From Eudromia elegans (taxonomy: Eukaryota; Chordata; Aves; Tinamiformes; Tinamidae), in contig PTEX01000498.1 in NCBI GenBank assembly GCA_003342815.1, forward strand, positions 51,280-115,279: DNA of 64,000 nt, in the 5' to 3' direction. The notes below the pieces were generated by a model. The model was not told the DNA's origin and did not search any database. It saw only the letters and a list, made by a program, of their open reading frames with translations. How positions within the stretch are numbered: the first letter of the stretch is position 1; the number at the start of each line of letters is the position of its first letter. Below, one piece after another: positions 33,905 to 46,089 of this stretch. The position numbers and the translations under genes are program-made.

Positions 33905-35085
33905 TGGGAGGACATGGATATGAGATGATCTATGAGAGAATAAGAGCAGGTGAAATCAACTTATTTAAAGATTTCATAAATAGAAAACATTGTACCTTCC
34001 CAGAAAATCTTACCTTGAACTGCTGAAGCCTGCAGATTGTGGAGACAGAATGAAGTCCTTACTTTCCAGTGAGTCCTTGGTGCATGATGGACCTTGGGGA
34101 GAATTGTGGTGGGCACACATTAAAGTGACAGACTGTTCTCTTTTGATTCCTTTGGGAATGTTCTCATTTCTCATAACAAAACATTTGAAAGCTGACTATG
34201 CAGGTACCTTTCTGCATGGAGGCTGCACAGATTTAGAAACAGTGTAGAGCTACTACATGCCTTGCTTTTCTGAGAACACTGTGAGATTTATAATGACCAC
34301 GAAGGTCCCAGTGCCTCACGATCTGGGATCTCAACTGAAATTTTGCTTAAAAGACCATTTCTTTCTACTGCAAGTCATTAAAAAAATACACAGCAAGGAA
34401 GCCTCTAAAAGTCTTGCTGATGCTGAAATCCAGACAAAGAAATTGCAGTAGCTGGTTGATACTGCATATCTCTCTTAAAGAAAATTAATGTGATGTTTGG
34501 TTCATTATACAGCAAGACATAACTGAATTTTCAGCTTCAGCAATATCTCCAGCAGTGTTCTGAAGAATCCATGCCAAACTGTATGAGATTGATGTTGCTT
34601 TGACAAGCACAAATGGAAAGAAACAAAAAATCCTTTTACAATGCTCCCTGAAATTCTAAATTATTCATTCAAATTATCTTTTAAGATAAAGTATCCATCT
34701 GATACATCAAATTACAATATCCACAGCCTATACATGTGGCTCAGTGAACAGTAAATCACTCTCATTCTTTTCTGAGGTGAAACTGCAAACACACAACACA
34801 ACAATTTGTCTCATCCGTTTGGTATATACTAAAAAGGTATTTCCATTCATCTAGGTAAATACTATCCTTATTATCCAACATAGCTACCAGAGACTTTCAG
34901 TCAGAGGGTTAGGAGCAATATGCAGTCATTAACTACCATGCCACTGCTGTCTCTGTTGACTTCTGACCTTAAGTCAAGCTTGCCTGGCTCAGTGCTTGGG
35001 AGTCAATGCTTCAGTGAATGACACTCCTTCTTCTGTGAACTGGTGCCCTGCTCACGGTGGGAAGGAGCGTTGTGCTTCTGAAGGA
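33905..35085. other. Unannotated stretch
   Basis: No gene or repeat family is recognised. Confidence 0.35.
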
Positions 35086-35089
35086 GCCA

Positions 35090-35185
35090 GCTGTTGGACA
35101 AGATGTAAAACTGAGGTCCTAACCCATTTGCTCATTAAACATTCCATAGTGCTTCGCACAAGAACATTTTAGAGTGGAGTCTTCC
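35090..35185 (+). repeat. Ancient vertebrate interspersed repeat fragment
   Basis: AAGATGTAAAACTGAGGTCC, TCATTAAACATTCCATAGTG and CTTCGCACAAGAAC follow, in order and spacing, an old repeat motif that I recall as widespread in vertebrates (GATGTAAAACCGAGGTCCTGACC ... TCATTAAAGATCCCATGGCACT ... GCAAGAG). I cannot name the family with certainty; a LINE 3' tail or an associated SINE is likely. Confidence 0.5.
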
Positions 35186-35229
35186 TGCGTGAAAAATCAC
35201 AGCTCCCCTAAATGTATTTGTTTACTGTT

Positions 35230-35617
35230 GGATACAAATTCTATGACCATTTTGTTCCCTAAAACAATTGTGTAAAGTCAATACTGTCCTCTTACATGTC
35301 ACCTTCAAGCTGAAATTACAAACACAAGCTAAAGAGGAAATAAACAATAGGAGTTATATGACCTTGTGTTCCCTGTGGATTGCGTGGTATTGCTGCATTC
35401 AGATTAATAACAGGTGGATAGCAGCTGAGAGTGTGATTCATTTTCTATGTGTACCTCTCCATTAGTATATGCTGAAAAACCTGCAGTGGGAATGTCACTA
35501 CAGAAGTTAAATGTCTTTAAAGAAATGTTGCACCTGTGCTTCACTATTGTCTAAGCATAGAAACCAATGAAATAAAGCTTCATTTAAAAAAAAAAAAAAA
35601 AGAAAAGAAAGAAAAAG
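35230..35617 (+). pseudogene. Possible retrocopy 3' end (AATAAA + poly-A)
   Basis: AATAAA at 35571-35576 is followed nine bases later by a run of 16 A (35586-35601), then a decaying A-rich tail (GAAAAGAAAGAAAAAGG). This is the layout of a reverse-transcribed, polyadenylated mRNA inserted by LINE machinery. The upstream 300 bases look like 3' UTR and have no obvious coding frame; a 65-codon frame at 35268-35465 is not recognised. The parent gene and the 5' boundary are unknown. Confidence 0.4.
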
Positions 35618-38600
35618 GTTACTCCTTAACTATTTTGTAGCTCTCAGCAAATTCAGATAGTCTTTGAAGTTATGTTTTTAGTAATAAATAAAAGGCTCAA
35701 TCTCTGTGCAAGTGGCATGGCACAATCTGTACAGTGAACCACTCTTCTGCTACAAAACAGTGAGGATTTATCCATCCTGCTTAGTGCAAGTAACTCAGAA
35801 ACTTCTTGGAAGAGTGCTAGATATCATGAGCCAAGGCCATGGCAGGAGTTCTGCTAACGGTTAAACAATACAGATGATCATGGAGATCAGAAAAAGCCTC
35901 GGCTCTCAAGGGTCTACTCTTATAGACAAAACTTGAGAGAAAGAAGCCTGGAGTTCTGCTAGCGTGTGCTCTGGGACTGTGTGCATGCTATAGACAAAAG
36001 AGAAAAATAACTCTGGGAAGTAGCCAGAAGATCCTGAGAGGTTTGTGTTTACCTGCAATGTCTTATAAGAAAAAAAAAAAAAAATCAGTTGACTCACGCT
36101 GAAGCCAAATAACATTAAGAGTTTAATTAAACTTAATTTTCCAGGTAACCAGAAATCATGGTTGTCAGCCAATTCTAGCTTGATTTTGTTCTCTGCTAGG
36201 AAGAAGATAATATTAGCACTAGCAGTGTTCTAAAGCTTGCAAATGAGTTTAAGTCATGCAAAGAAACAACTTCCAGCTGAGATCAGTTTGACCTAGGTCG
36301 GTACAGGAAAAAACTCCCATTACTTTGCCTTCTAGATGAGAGACCTGCTTCAGAAATAAGAAGTAATTCACAGCCTCTACCATAAGTTCAGCCACCATAT
36401 GGGGTGGAAACGGCACAGCTGGCTAAAGCCACCTGTTAGATATAGGTGTATTTATACACCTATATATATATTTAACTCTTCTGCCAAGCTTCATCTTGTA
36501 GACACAAGGGCCAATGGTTTGAACCCTATCAAGACACCTGGGAGCATTAAATGAAGCTCTTTGTTTGCTAAGTCATACTTTCTCATCTGCAAGTGATGAA
36601 TCAAGTCACTAAGTACAACAGGGTTCTATTTACATGAGAAAAGAAAGGGAAAACAGCAAGATATAGAGAATAATGTCCAATGACCGATTATTCAACTATT
36701 CATTTTCCAAACAATCCCCCAAAATCTCCCCTCAGACTTTTTGGTGAGTAATTGCTTCTCTTAATAAGACAGCTGACTGCCTCCCCACCTCCTGAGGTAG
36801 CATCCCATTTACAGTTTGTGATTGTGATATTTCTATCCATTTCAGTTTTATTTCTTTCTGTTTTCCCCTATTATCTGTGAAATGCTTATTTTATTCAATT
36901 TCTATTTTAACATCACAGATGGAATACTTTAGTATCAAAGAAATAACCAAAGGAACTTTTAATTGTTGTCATGATGTGTCACTCTGCATCCCATTCACAT
37001 AAGATTCTGGGGGGCGGGGAAGGGAAGGACCACTACCATAATGCTCACAAGTAGTATTATTTACTTTGGTTGGAATAAGCCAGTTTTATTTTTACTTTGC
37101 ATTGATTTAAGTGATTTTCCTTTTCACAAGGCTTAAATTTTCTGACACTTTATTCTCACAGAAACGTCGTGAATTTATCAGTTTCTCCCAGAGGCAACCA
37201 GAGTTTGCAGAGAAGCTTCTGTGTCACCATTGTTCATGACAACTATGAGAAACCTACCACCTGTCTTGCTCCCAGAGCTGAGCAGCAGCCATGTGCTAGT
37301 AGGTGACTGGCAGTTGCAAGACTACAGAAGATCAAGCTGTGTAATTGCTAGAGAACTGCTGAGATGATTGTGCCAAAGCTTCATGACAGAGACCATTTTT
37401 AAGTCTAATACTTGCACAAAACAAACATTGATTCAAAGGAAGGAAATCAGAAATAAAGAAAAATGTTTCACAGGTGATATATATTCTCAGAAAACTGCAC
37501 AAACATTCAGAAGATGAGGTGAAAAGGTATAAGTTCCTCTTACGTAATGTGAGATGTCTCCAACGTAGGCACCTACATCTGAATATTATAGAACATCCTT
37601 CACTGTTAACATGCACTTACAGGAGAGAATCCCATCCTACAGGAGACCATGGAAAATAATAAGCCTATTTCCCTTCACAGAACTACAGCCTACAGTAATT
37701 AACTCAGATGAAGACACCTAGGCATTCTAGTGATAGGAAGTAAGGATTCTGCTCTAAGATATGCATTAATTTTTTACACATTTTTCCAGGGTTAGTTCTA
37801 TAGTTTAAGAATCTAAACAGCCAAAAAGGAAGAAAAGTAGAATCGGTCAGAAAAGAACTCTCTTTTTCTCTTATGTATTTAATTGCTACCAAAATCCAAC
37901 TCTTGTCATGAGAAAATAAGTATGGTTAATCAAAACTCAAAGCTTTCTTTGACGGTCAGTTTTGGCATGTTTTTAACAGTCTAAATATAGCTTCCTATGT
38001 GATATGGCCTTTAATTTGCTTCCTTTCCTATGCCTAATCTGCAGTCCTTCTGATGGTTTCAGTAACAATAGGTAACCTGAGTAAAACTGCCTAAGTCACT
38101 TTGCACGTCAGCTTAAAAACAGCAAGACCACTATCCAGCCACACTCTACACTTGGAAAGAGAAGAGAGAGGGTTTGTAGCCATATGATGGTCCCAATTTG
38201 CACATGCTGTCCCAGCGAAGTAGTTATGGATGGGAGGGCTATATCCCCCAAGAGCTTTATCTCAACCCTTTCCAATCAATTAAATCTGGAAATTACGGAA
38301 GAGTTGGAGGAAGCATATTATTCTTGCAAATGAAAAAGTGAACTTAATACAAATGAGAAGAAAGGATTATCTTTGCTGAACGTTGCTCAGAGAGCGTGGG
38401 ATGTGTGATTAAACATGAAGACGCAGCTCAGGATTTCCTCTTATAAAGCAGGGTACATGGCAGCTGACCATGATTATATTGTTGTGATTTGTACTGTAGT
38501 TTGTACCATCCAGTAGAACCAGAAAAGCAACCATTCCTCATGGTTTAGCTAGTCATCTGCTTCATGTATGATCTTCATGTATCTACTGCCATGTATGCTA
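35618..38600. other. Unannotated stretch
   Basis: No gene is recognised. Contains an 11-bp-arm hairpin at 36440-36465 and an A-run at 36070-36084. Confidence 0.3.
36440..36465. repeat. 11-bp inverted repeat
   Basis: ATATAGGTGTA and TACACCTATAT are perfect reverse complements around the 4-base loop TTTA. The right arm runs into a short TA repeat. Confidence 0.85.
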
Positions 38601-38606
38601 TATTTT

Positions 38607-38802
38607 TGCTAGTTAGGGCCCAGTTATCAGTTAAAGAAGTCTTGTCTTTCTAACTCTGTCAGGGACACTCTCATTGGTTTGTGGACAGCCAAAGAGAGTC
38701 CCTCAGTCCCTGTAACCTTTGAGGATCATCTGGAATGCAAGGGGATTCATCTCCTACCAATTTTGTGCCCTCGGTCAAACCACAACACGTGTGTCTAGCA
38801 CA
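38607..38802 (+). repeat. Dispersed repeat, copy B (family unknown)
   Basis: Second copy of the repeat at 33744-33900. Shared blocks are GCTAGTTAGGGCC, TTTCTAACTCTGTCAGGGAC, TGAGGATCATCTGGAATGCA and TTTGTGCCCTCGGTCAAACC. Copy B has about 20 extra bases between the CTGTCAGGGACA block and the AGTCCCTC block. It is about 4.9 kb from copy A in the same orientation. No coding frame is seen. Confidence 0.65.
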
Positions 38803-38804
38803 CT

Positions 38805-39520
38805 ACAACTAACGGTTGCTAGAGAACTCACAAGTCTGTAATCATGATCTAAACAGGGCCATGTCACAGGTTCAACACTGACACATTGTAACAGTGTTAA
38901 TTATTAGCAGTCTTTGGTATGACCCATAGCAAACAGCCATCTCCTCCAAAATGATATGGAAAAGTATGGAGGTTAGCACAAGTCCAGTGGTCATTCCCAA
39001 TAGGCGCTTTGTCTTCTATCATTTTATTATAGAAAAAAAAGAAAAAGAGTTTTGGTGTATGGATACAAGAATGTGTTGTACCATTGAGTTTGTAGGTCTG
39101 AGTGTGAGTGTGACCCATTATATTTACTAATATAGAAACCAAACCTGGGAATCCCGTCACTCAATGACCTGCATCAATATAGCCTTACGACAAAACACCA
39201 TTCCCCAAGATAGATATAACTCACATGACATTTGGAGCCCTCATACCAGGAGGTCAGGGATAATCCTATCTCCTCATGCCAAACTGGCACCTCCTCAGCA
39301 CCTCTTTGTGCACTCATATTTCTCAAGACATTAATGGAAAAAAAATGCAAGCAGCCTTTTTAACACTTGGAATTTTTGCACCTATTTCTCATGTTCAACT
39401 TCTGTTTCTTCCATTAGTTTCAGCTGTTGCTTCTAACCTTAGGCAGCAATATCTGGAGTCCACAAAAGGGCAATGAGAAGGGAAAATTAATTGATGCAGC
39501 CACTGAGCTATAGCAAGTAA
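38805..39520. other. Unannotated stretch
   Basis: No gene or repeat family is recognised. Confidence 0.35.
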
Positions 39521-39523
39521 TAA

Positions 39524-39608
39524 AATCATGCAATCACAAAATCATTCACATTTCAAGGGACCTTGGGAGGTCTCTTGTCCAACTACTTACTCAAAAGAGA
39601 GTCAACAC
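39524..39608 (-). mobile_element. CR1 LINE 3' end fragment, old
   Basis: Decayed 8-bp terminal units (AATCATGC, AATCACAA, AATCATTC) are followed by CAAGGGACCTTGGGAGGTCT and CTTGTCCAACTACTTACTCA, the antisense CR1 3' end. Only about 85 bases remain. Confidence 0.75.
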
Positions 39609-40396
39609 TGATTTCAGACAAGGTCGTTAAACTCTTTAATTGATGCTATGCTCTTAAAAGGGAGCATATATTCTTTTGTTGAGGGTATTGCTTGCTTTCT
39701 GTTCCTATTCAACTCAGTGTGATTTATTTGTATATAATTAGTATTAGTATTTGAATGAACTATTTTTCCCTTATAGTCTCTCTTGCTTAATCCTTGGACC
39801 CTTCCTGGATGTAAGAATGTACATTTCATATAAACTAAGTTTAACTTCAGAGTTTATTCAGTGTGAATGTCATTCCTTCAATGCAGGGAAGATGCAGACA
39901 CATATAATTCACAATCAGGACCATATCATGCTACATAGCTATTACATATTTACAGCCAGCACTCACTCTTTGTGAATTCTTTCTCTTAACCTAGCATTTT
40001 CTGTAGGATTTTGACTGACAAAATTTGCTGGCCTTCTATCTCACAACATTTAAAGCAGTCAATGTGGGCTAAGGCAAACCTGCTTTGAGGGACAGTTAGT
40101 CTTGTGTTTAAATTTGGTTATGTATATTTACAAATGTTAGCCATCGGAGATTTGCTAATTTGTGGATCCTCTAATGTTGCTATGACATTCCTAAATCACA
40201 ACATCTAGTATAGGGAATGAAAGGAACATGAATATAAAAGGTGATATAACAGGAGTTTATATCCATATTCCGAAGGAACTACTGCAGTGACACTGTTTTG
40301 CTTTATAATTTTGCCATGCCATGGGAAATACATGATGGATGGCAGCTATTTTTTGCTTCTGCTTTATCTTGTACCTATTTTCTAGAATATGTATGC

Positions 40397-40398
<2 letters not shown>

Positions 40399-40436
<38 letters not shown>
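40399..40436 (+). repeat. (GT)19 microsatellite
   Basis: Uninterrupted GT dinucleotides over 38 bases. Likely length-polymorphic. Confidence 0.97.
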
Positions 40437-40439
<3 letters not shown>

Positions 40440-43400
40440 ATAGTTTCTGAGGTAAACATCCTTAAAAAATTACAGTCATAAGCCCTGACACAAGTGTGAC
40501 TCTTTTTGGATCATCTTCTTTGCCCTACATTTGCTGTTTCAGCCTTGCAAGCAGAGGTTTATAGAGACTATATTAAAAGCATCTCACTCTGTTTTTCTCT
40601 TCATTTGTTTTTGTTGGCTTTGCCTGTTTGTTTTTTTAGTTATTTGGATAGAAGAAGCTTGCAGTAGTTTTTTTCTCTATGGAAGCAGAACATTAAAAAT
40701 GGTATTAAGAGTATGTGAGAAGGTCAATAATTAGAGCTGAGTCTCTTGTGTTTGGAAATAAAATACTATATCCAAGTAGGGCAATCTTAGCAGGCAAGAT
40801 TCTAGTCTCAGATATTCTGATACAAATTAGAATTAGATCTGCTGACTTCACTTAAGATAATTTGGATAAAAGAAATCAAAATTTAATCAAAATCTGTTCC
40901 CCTAATGACCTCCAAGACATAGTACAAGTATTAGACATTTGACGACTTGTTTGGAGATTCCTCTTCTAACAAAGTGATCCTCTATTTCTAACAAGAGTTA
41001 ACTCTAGAAATCTGAATCAAACGTGAACATCTTTTGCTCTAGCCTTATTAGAGAAGGTCTAAGATTCTGAACAGAGATAAAGATATTTACCAACCCTTTG
41101 AACCAGCAGTCACAATGTCAGCCTTACACAGCTGCAATCTATGGCAATATCCTTTTCAGTTAACTCCTGAAACCATATTCCTAGTTCACAAACTCGTATA
41201 TTAGGGTCTTACATTGTTCAAGGAACAAAGATGTTATTTCTAGCCCATGGAATTTGCCTTGAATGAAAGCACAAAAGACACCCAGAGCTGCCTACCTAGC
41301 AATATCTGAAGCATCATCACTTCTCTGTGAATCTGAATCTTTTGAACATGTTCTCAAAGTCCCACATGGGGATGACCACGCTGGCTAGTAATTAAACCAA
41401 CAGACAGTCCCACACTGGCTAGTAGAAGATGGGAAGAAATGAGAGAGCATGAGAGAGTTGATGTGCAATTAGCTGTCTGAATACTTACAGAAGCTTTTTT
41501 AATAAACTATTCCCATTATTATAATTATTTTTCAGCTGAAAATTTTGCTAGTACTGACGTGATATTTTCTTACAGATCATTAATAAAGATTCTGTATGGC
41601 ACTGGAAGGGGAACAGATTCCTTGAGAACCCATTGTATATAATAAAACATATTTCCCTCTTGATAATAACATTTTGAAATATATCCAATGAGGCCTTCGG
41701 TATGAGACACAACAGAGGTCCAAATTCAAAAATTCATGGCAGAAAATGCCTAGCGAAGTGATGATGATATTGTAGCAATAAATGTGACAAGTTGTGGAAA
41801 CCAAGAAGAGTATTTGGAAAGCAAGAACATAGGCAGTGCATCATCCAGAATGTGCAACAAGAACACACTAATATTCATAGGAGATCTTTGCACAAGTTTC
41901 TTTCTACAGCCACTAAAGTCTCTTCAGAAGAAAATGTCTTGTGATTAAAATTATACACTCTGTAGGTCACAGGAGAGATGTCTTCTGATCATCTGCATAG
42001 ACATTATTTTGCAAAGCACTGCCTCAAATGGCAAAGCAGAAAACATGTCATATAGGTTTTTATTTAGGTCAAATGCTGTTAAATTATTCAGAGCATTATT
42101 AAAATATGAAACAAGATTCAAACTGGAAAAAAAAATAAATTTTAAAGCAAGGAACATATTAAACTCTTTATTTTGATGGAATATATCACTCCAGCATGGC
42201 TTTTAACAGTACGAAAGTCAGAGTTCCAACTAGGGCTGAATGATAAGGTAAAGCACATGAATTCAAATGCAAAATAAATACACATGAAATAGAAATGAAA
42301 ACCTTTAACTAGTTTGTTGCAGTCTTACTAAATAATTGAAATATTCCACAAGTCACACAGTATAAATTCTCCTGAGGCAGTAGTGACACTAAAGATGAGT
42401 TCTTCCTTAAGGTACTAGTAGTAAGAGGTAGAGCTGTAGTAGCAGAGTAGTAGAGGTAGTGAAAGTTACCCATGTAGTCTGAGATGGTTTTCTCTCTATA
42501 GTCAACAGAGAGAAAAATGGGCACTTTCATATGGTGATTCATTCCTCTTACCTTAAAGGATAAGGTATCCTGTGGAACTGCCTGCATCCCTCTTTTGACC
42601 ATAGAAAGAGCTAGTAGTCTAGACTACTTTTTAAATTATTCATTCAAACCTTACATGACCAAAATTAGCTAATGTAGATTGCACTATATTTATAGAAAAA
42701 AAGCCACAATAAAGACAGTAACAAGATTTAATATCCATTAAACAAATTAATTAAAATTTAAGCCATCTAGAACATCTAGAACTGTTTTAAGTGAAATAAA
42801 TAAATAACTCACTTTTTGTAATATAATGGTTAGAGCAAAAAGATATACAAACAGATAGATCCGAATGACATATTTATTTTAGTTCAGTACAAATATGACT
42901 TTGAATTTTCTACACATCAGAAAAGTTGTTTCAAACTGAAAAAAAAAAAAAAAAAATCATTCCTAGGGTGAAAGAACATCAGAAAGTATTGGGGAGAAAG
43001 AGAATGTGTCACAGACTGCCTGAGCAAAGGAAAGTGGTGTGTGAGGATTTCTGCAAACTAGCAGATGTCTCCCACTCACGGCAGCTCAAACTCATGTGGG
43101 ATTACAATCCCTCTATAGATACATTTTGAAACACACAGCATTTTGGAGACAATTCATAAAGTTCTTAGACTGCACTGGTCACAATTTCGTAATACAAATG
43201 CTTGAGAAATCAACCAAAGGTAATTTTGTATTTTGCATCCACTTATAATCAGCTGAAGACTGCTGGTAAATGTGGTCATAAGTACCACCTTCAGTTGCAA
43301 TGACTCCAAAAATTTTGATTTTAAGATTTGGAGGAGAGCTGGGAAGGTAAACTCTGGAATTCAGGAGAATAGATTTTTTGGCTTAGTTGGGGATTTTTTA

Positions 43401-43778
43401 AGCTATCACAAGTGCTGATTACAGATAGATGATTTTTAAAGAAAGCTTGTGGAGAACTCAGGAAAGAGACAGCTGATGTGCAGAAAGAAAGGAAACTTGA
43501 GCAGAAGGGTCAGCAAAACATTTCTTAGTGAACAAATATGCAAAAAAGAGAGTATACAGGAAGAGAAGTACTACAGCAGCACAAGACCTCTGGACTCAAG
43601 AGGAAAAAAAAAAAAAAAAAAGTTTTCCCTTTCTGATTCCTTTTTGTTTCCTTTTTTTAAGTTTTTTTCTATATTCTTACTTTTCCCTTACAGTTGTGAA
43701 AAAGATCTACATGAGTAGAACTAGAAACAGATGAGAGATAGACAAAGATCCAACCTCAATGCACTGTCAGTTATGAAA

Positions 43779-43813
43779 GAGGAGAGGGAGAGGGAGAGGG
43801 AGAGGGAGAGGAG
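43779..43813 (+). repeat. (GGGAGA)n microsatellite
   Basis: About five hexamer units of GGGAGA, all purine, bordered by AAAGAGGA on the left and GGAGAATT on the right. Confidence 0.93.
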
Positions 43814-44934
43814 AATTGTCTTGCCTCCGATCTATTTATACAACTTTCATGTTGTGCAAAAACCTTCATGTTAAAAAGGCAGAAAACTTCAAACAGAAGT
43901 ATGATTTTGTAGGTAATTGGAGTTCTTTAACACAGCCTCATAAAACACTGTTGTAAGTGTAATCTTTCTCTGACAGTAGAGCAGATAAAAAATGAAAACA
44001 TGTATATTTCACAGTCCTATATTGACTGTGAAAAGCCTTGACATTTCTGGTTCTCAACTGTGATCATTCATATCTTGTTCATGTATACTACTCAAAGAAC
44101 CTCAGCACTTCTGAATGCATTTAAACTCAGCCTTAAAGCTTTTTTTTTTTCTTTTCATAACTGCATTAGAAGTGATTCAAAGAGATGGAGCTATTCTTAG
44201 CTGAAGAGTATATTATCAATTGCGTGATGAAACAGCAATTAATGATGGTTTTGTTCAATCCTTGATGGTAGAAGAGGGTCCTACTCTAATTTGCATCAAT
44301 ATTAGCTAATAAAAACTCCAGAGTAGTCACAGAAATTATACTGGCAAAAATCAGGCATCACCTCTGTAAATGAGAATGAAAGATTTTCACTTTCAAGATA
44401 AGGAATGATGATCTGCTGTTTACACTGATTTCCTATCAAATAGTATTTCTGTTCTTGGGAGACTAACTATTAGATTCCATACTGTTGAAGACTTGAATTT
44501 ATTCAACTTTTTCAGTAAGGAAGAAAAAAGTTAAGACTTTGAAAGAAGTTACTGAAACAAACTAATGTTTTGGCAGAAACTTTAGCATAAAAGTTTCATA
44601 ACCCATCCAGCAGCTAAAGAAGTACATTGAGAACAAAAAGATCTTGCAGGTACAAATATAGAATCAAAGGCATGAACCTTTGAAGAAAGTCACAGAACTT
44701 GTGAAGATCTGATGGGAACTGACTTAGGCAGAGCCAAAGTAATCACAGAGAAGAAAGAACTCCATTGTTTGGAATCTCTTTTTCAAATACTGATGCCTAC
44801 AGTATGGTGCTTAGTTTTCTAAATGTGACATGTTTTCCACCTGGCACATGAACCTGAGAAGATAACTTAAACCCGCTGCATTTCCATGCACCAAAGAATA
44901 CATTAAAAATTAGAGCATAAGAGAAGACAGAAAT

Positions 44935-45060
44935 GCAGATCATCTACTCCAACATACTGCTCAAAGCAGACTAATTGCAAAGACAGATAGAACTCATCTC
45001 AAATAAACTAACACCAGCTTTCCAACACATTTCTGGAGGAGAACTCAGGGCCTTACAATA
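44935..45060 (-). mobile_element. Possible CR1 LINE fragment, old
   Basis: GCAGATCATCTACTCCAACA, TACTGCTCAAAGCAGACTAA and, further on, CTCAGGGCCTTACAA recall the antisense CR1 3' UTR (TCATCTAGTCCAACCTCCTGCTCAAAGCAG ... CAGGGCCTTGTCC). Heavily diverged; the downstream limit is uncertain. Confidence 0.5.
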
Positions 45061-45718
45061 GGTTTAAAACATGGACACACACAAATTGGCATTAGATGTG
45101 GTTCTTATGTTTTGTAATTTCGAAGAATAGTTCAGTTCTGTGCCTAATTTAGTTAATATCCAAAATGAGAACATTCTAACATGTCTACATGAAGCATATT
45201 TTTTTAGCAGCTAGTACCTCTCTCCACATTTTTGTACCAGATGTGTTCTATAGTTGATGGAGTCAGTTCTTCTCCAATTTTGCTTGTACTTCATACTTTA
45301 CACTGTGAATTCACCATAATCACTCATAGACACTTATACTCATTGAAATTGTTTTGGTAGCCATCACATGCTCAGAAATAACAAAGTTATTTAACAGAGC
45401 AGTTCAGTAATCTATGAGAAAAAAAAAGTCATATATATTTAGTACATATCAACAAGTATTCAGACTGTCATTTATCCAAGAAAATGATTGAGTATCCTCT
45501 TTTGCCACCAAAAAATACAATATTCCCAAGAACAATGCCATGAAAACCGTAATGACTATAGTGACAGAATATCCCCAGACTGACATAGTGTCTGTCTGTC
45601 TGGCACTGTTTTGGTTAACAACATTTAAAGCTGCCCTGGTTTTGTTTCTGCCAAATTTTTATTTGCATATTCCTTTTTTTTTTTTCCCTCTCTCCAGTGA
45701 TTAGGGAAAATAAACAAT

Positions 45719-46079
45719 TTAAACATTTATGAACTTGAGACCTGGCCTTAAACAAATGCTTGGGCTGCATGACTTCTGGATGTATCTCATTAATGTCTTA
45801 TCTTTTGCATAATCTAATTGAATGCTCAAAGTAAAAGTTGTTTCAATGTCGTTTGTTACACTTTCTTCGCTTGAACGATGTCTTCTACCTCCAGTACGCT
45901 GCTGCAGCATTTTTCCCACACCAAAGTCAGCCAAGGTGACTCCCAAGCTTAAGCAGGCAGTTGCCACACGACCCAGTACTGCAGAGTTTGGTCCCTTTAC
46001 GAGCCTTCCCTCAGGCATCCGTGTCACCTCACTGAGGCTCATCCCCAAACAGTCTGAGCAGAATTCGCAGACAAAGAGA
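45719..46079 (-). other. CpG-richer open segment, exon or retrocopy candidate
   Basis: The minus strand is open for 109 codons from ATG at 46048 and upstream of it to about 46079. The part at about 45840-46060 is richer in G+C and CpG than its surroundings. The translation includes MSLSEVTRMPEGRLVKGPNS and LGVTLADFGVGKMLQQRTGG, which read like real protein, but I do not recognise it. On the minus strand an acceptor-like TTCTGCTCAG precedes it and a donor-like TGGAG/GTAGAA occurs inside (GT at 45887-45888). The plus strand is also open for 88 codons here, which weakens the case. Confidence 0.25.
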
Positions 46080-46089
46080 TTAATTTGAT

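Larger units (their letters stand above)
39615..44930. other. Unannotated AT-rich stretch with microsatellites
   Basis: Apart from the GT and GGGAGA arrays and A-runs at about 42939 and 43602, no gene or transposon is recognised in 5.3 kb. The part near 44150-44360 has homeodomain- and octamer-like motifs (GCAATTAATGATGG, ATTTGCAT) and could be conserved noncoding DNA, but this is a guess. Confidence 0.25.

Noticed and set aside
36419-36535. tRNA-like A and B boxes
   Set aside because: The B-box-like TGGTTTGAACCC and A-box-like TGGCTAAAGCC are imperfect and too far apart for a tRNA; no cloverleaf is visible.
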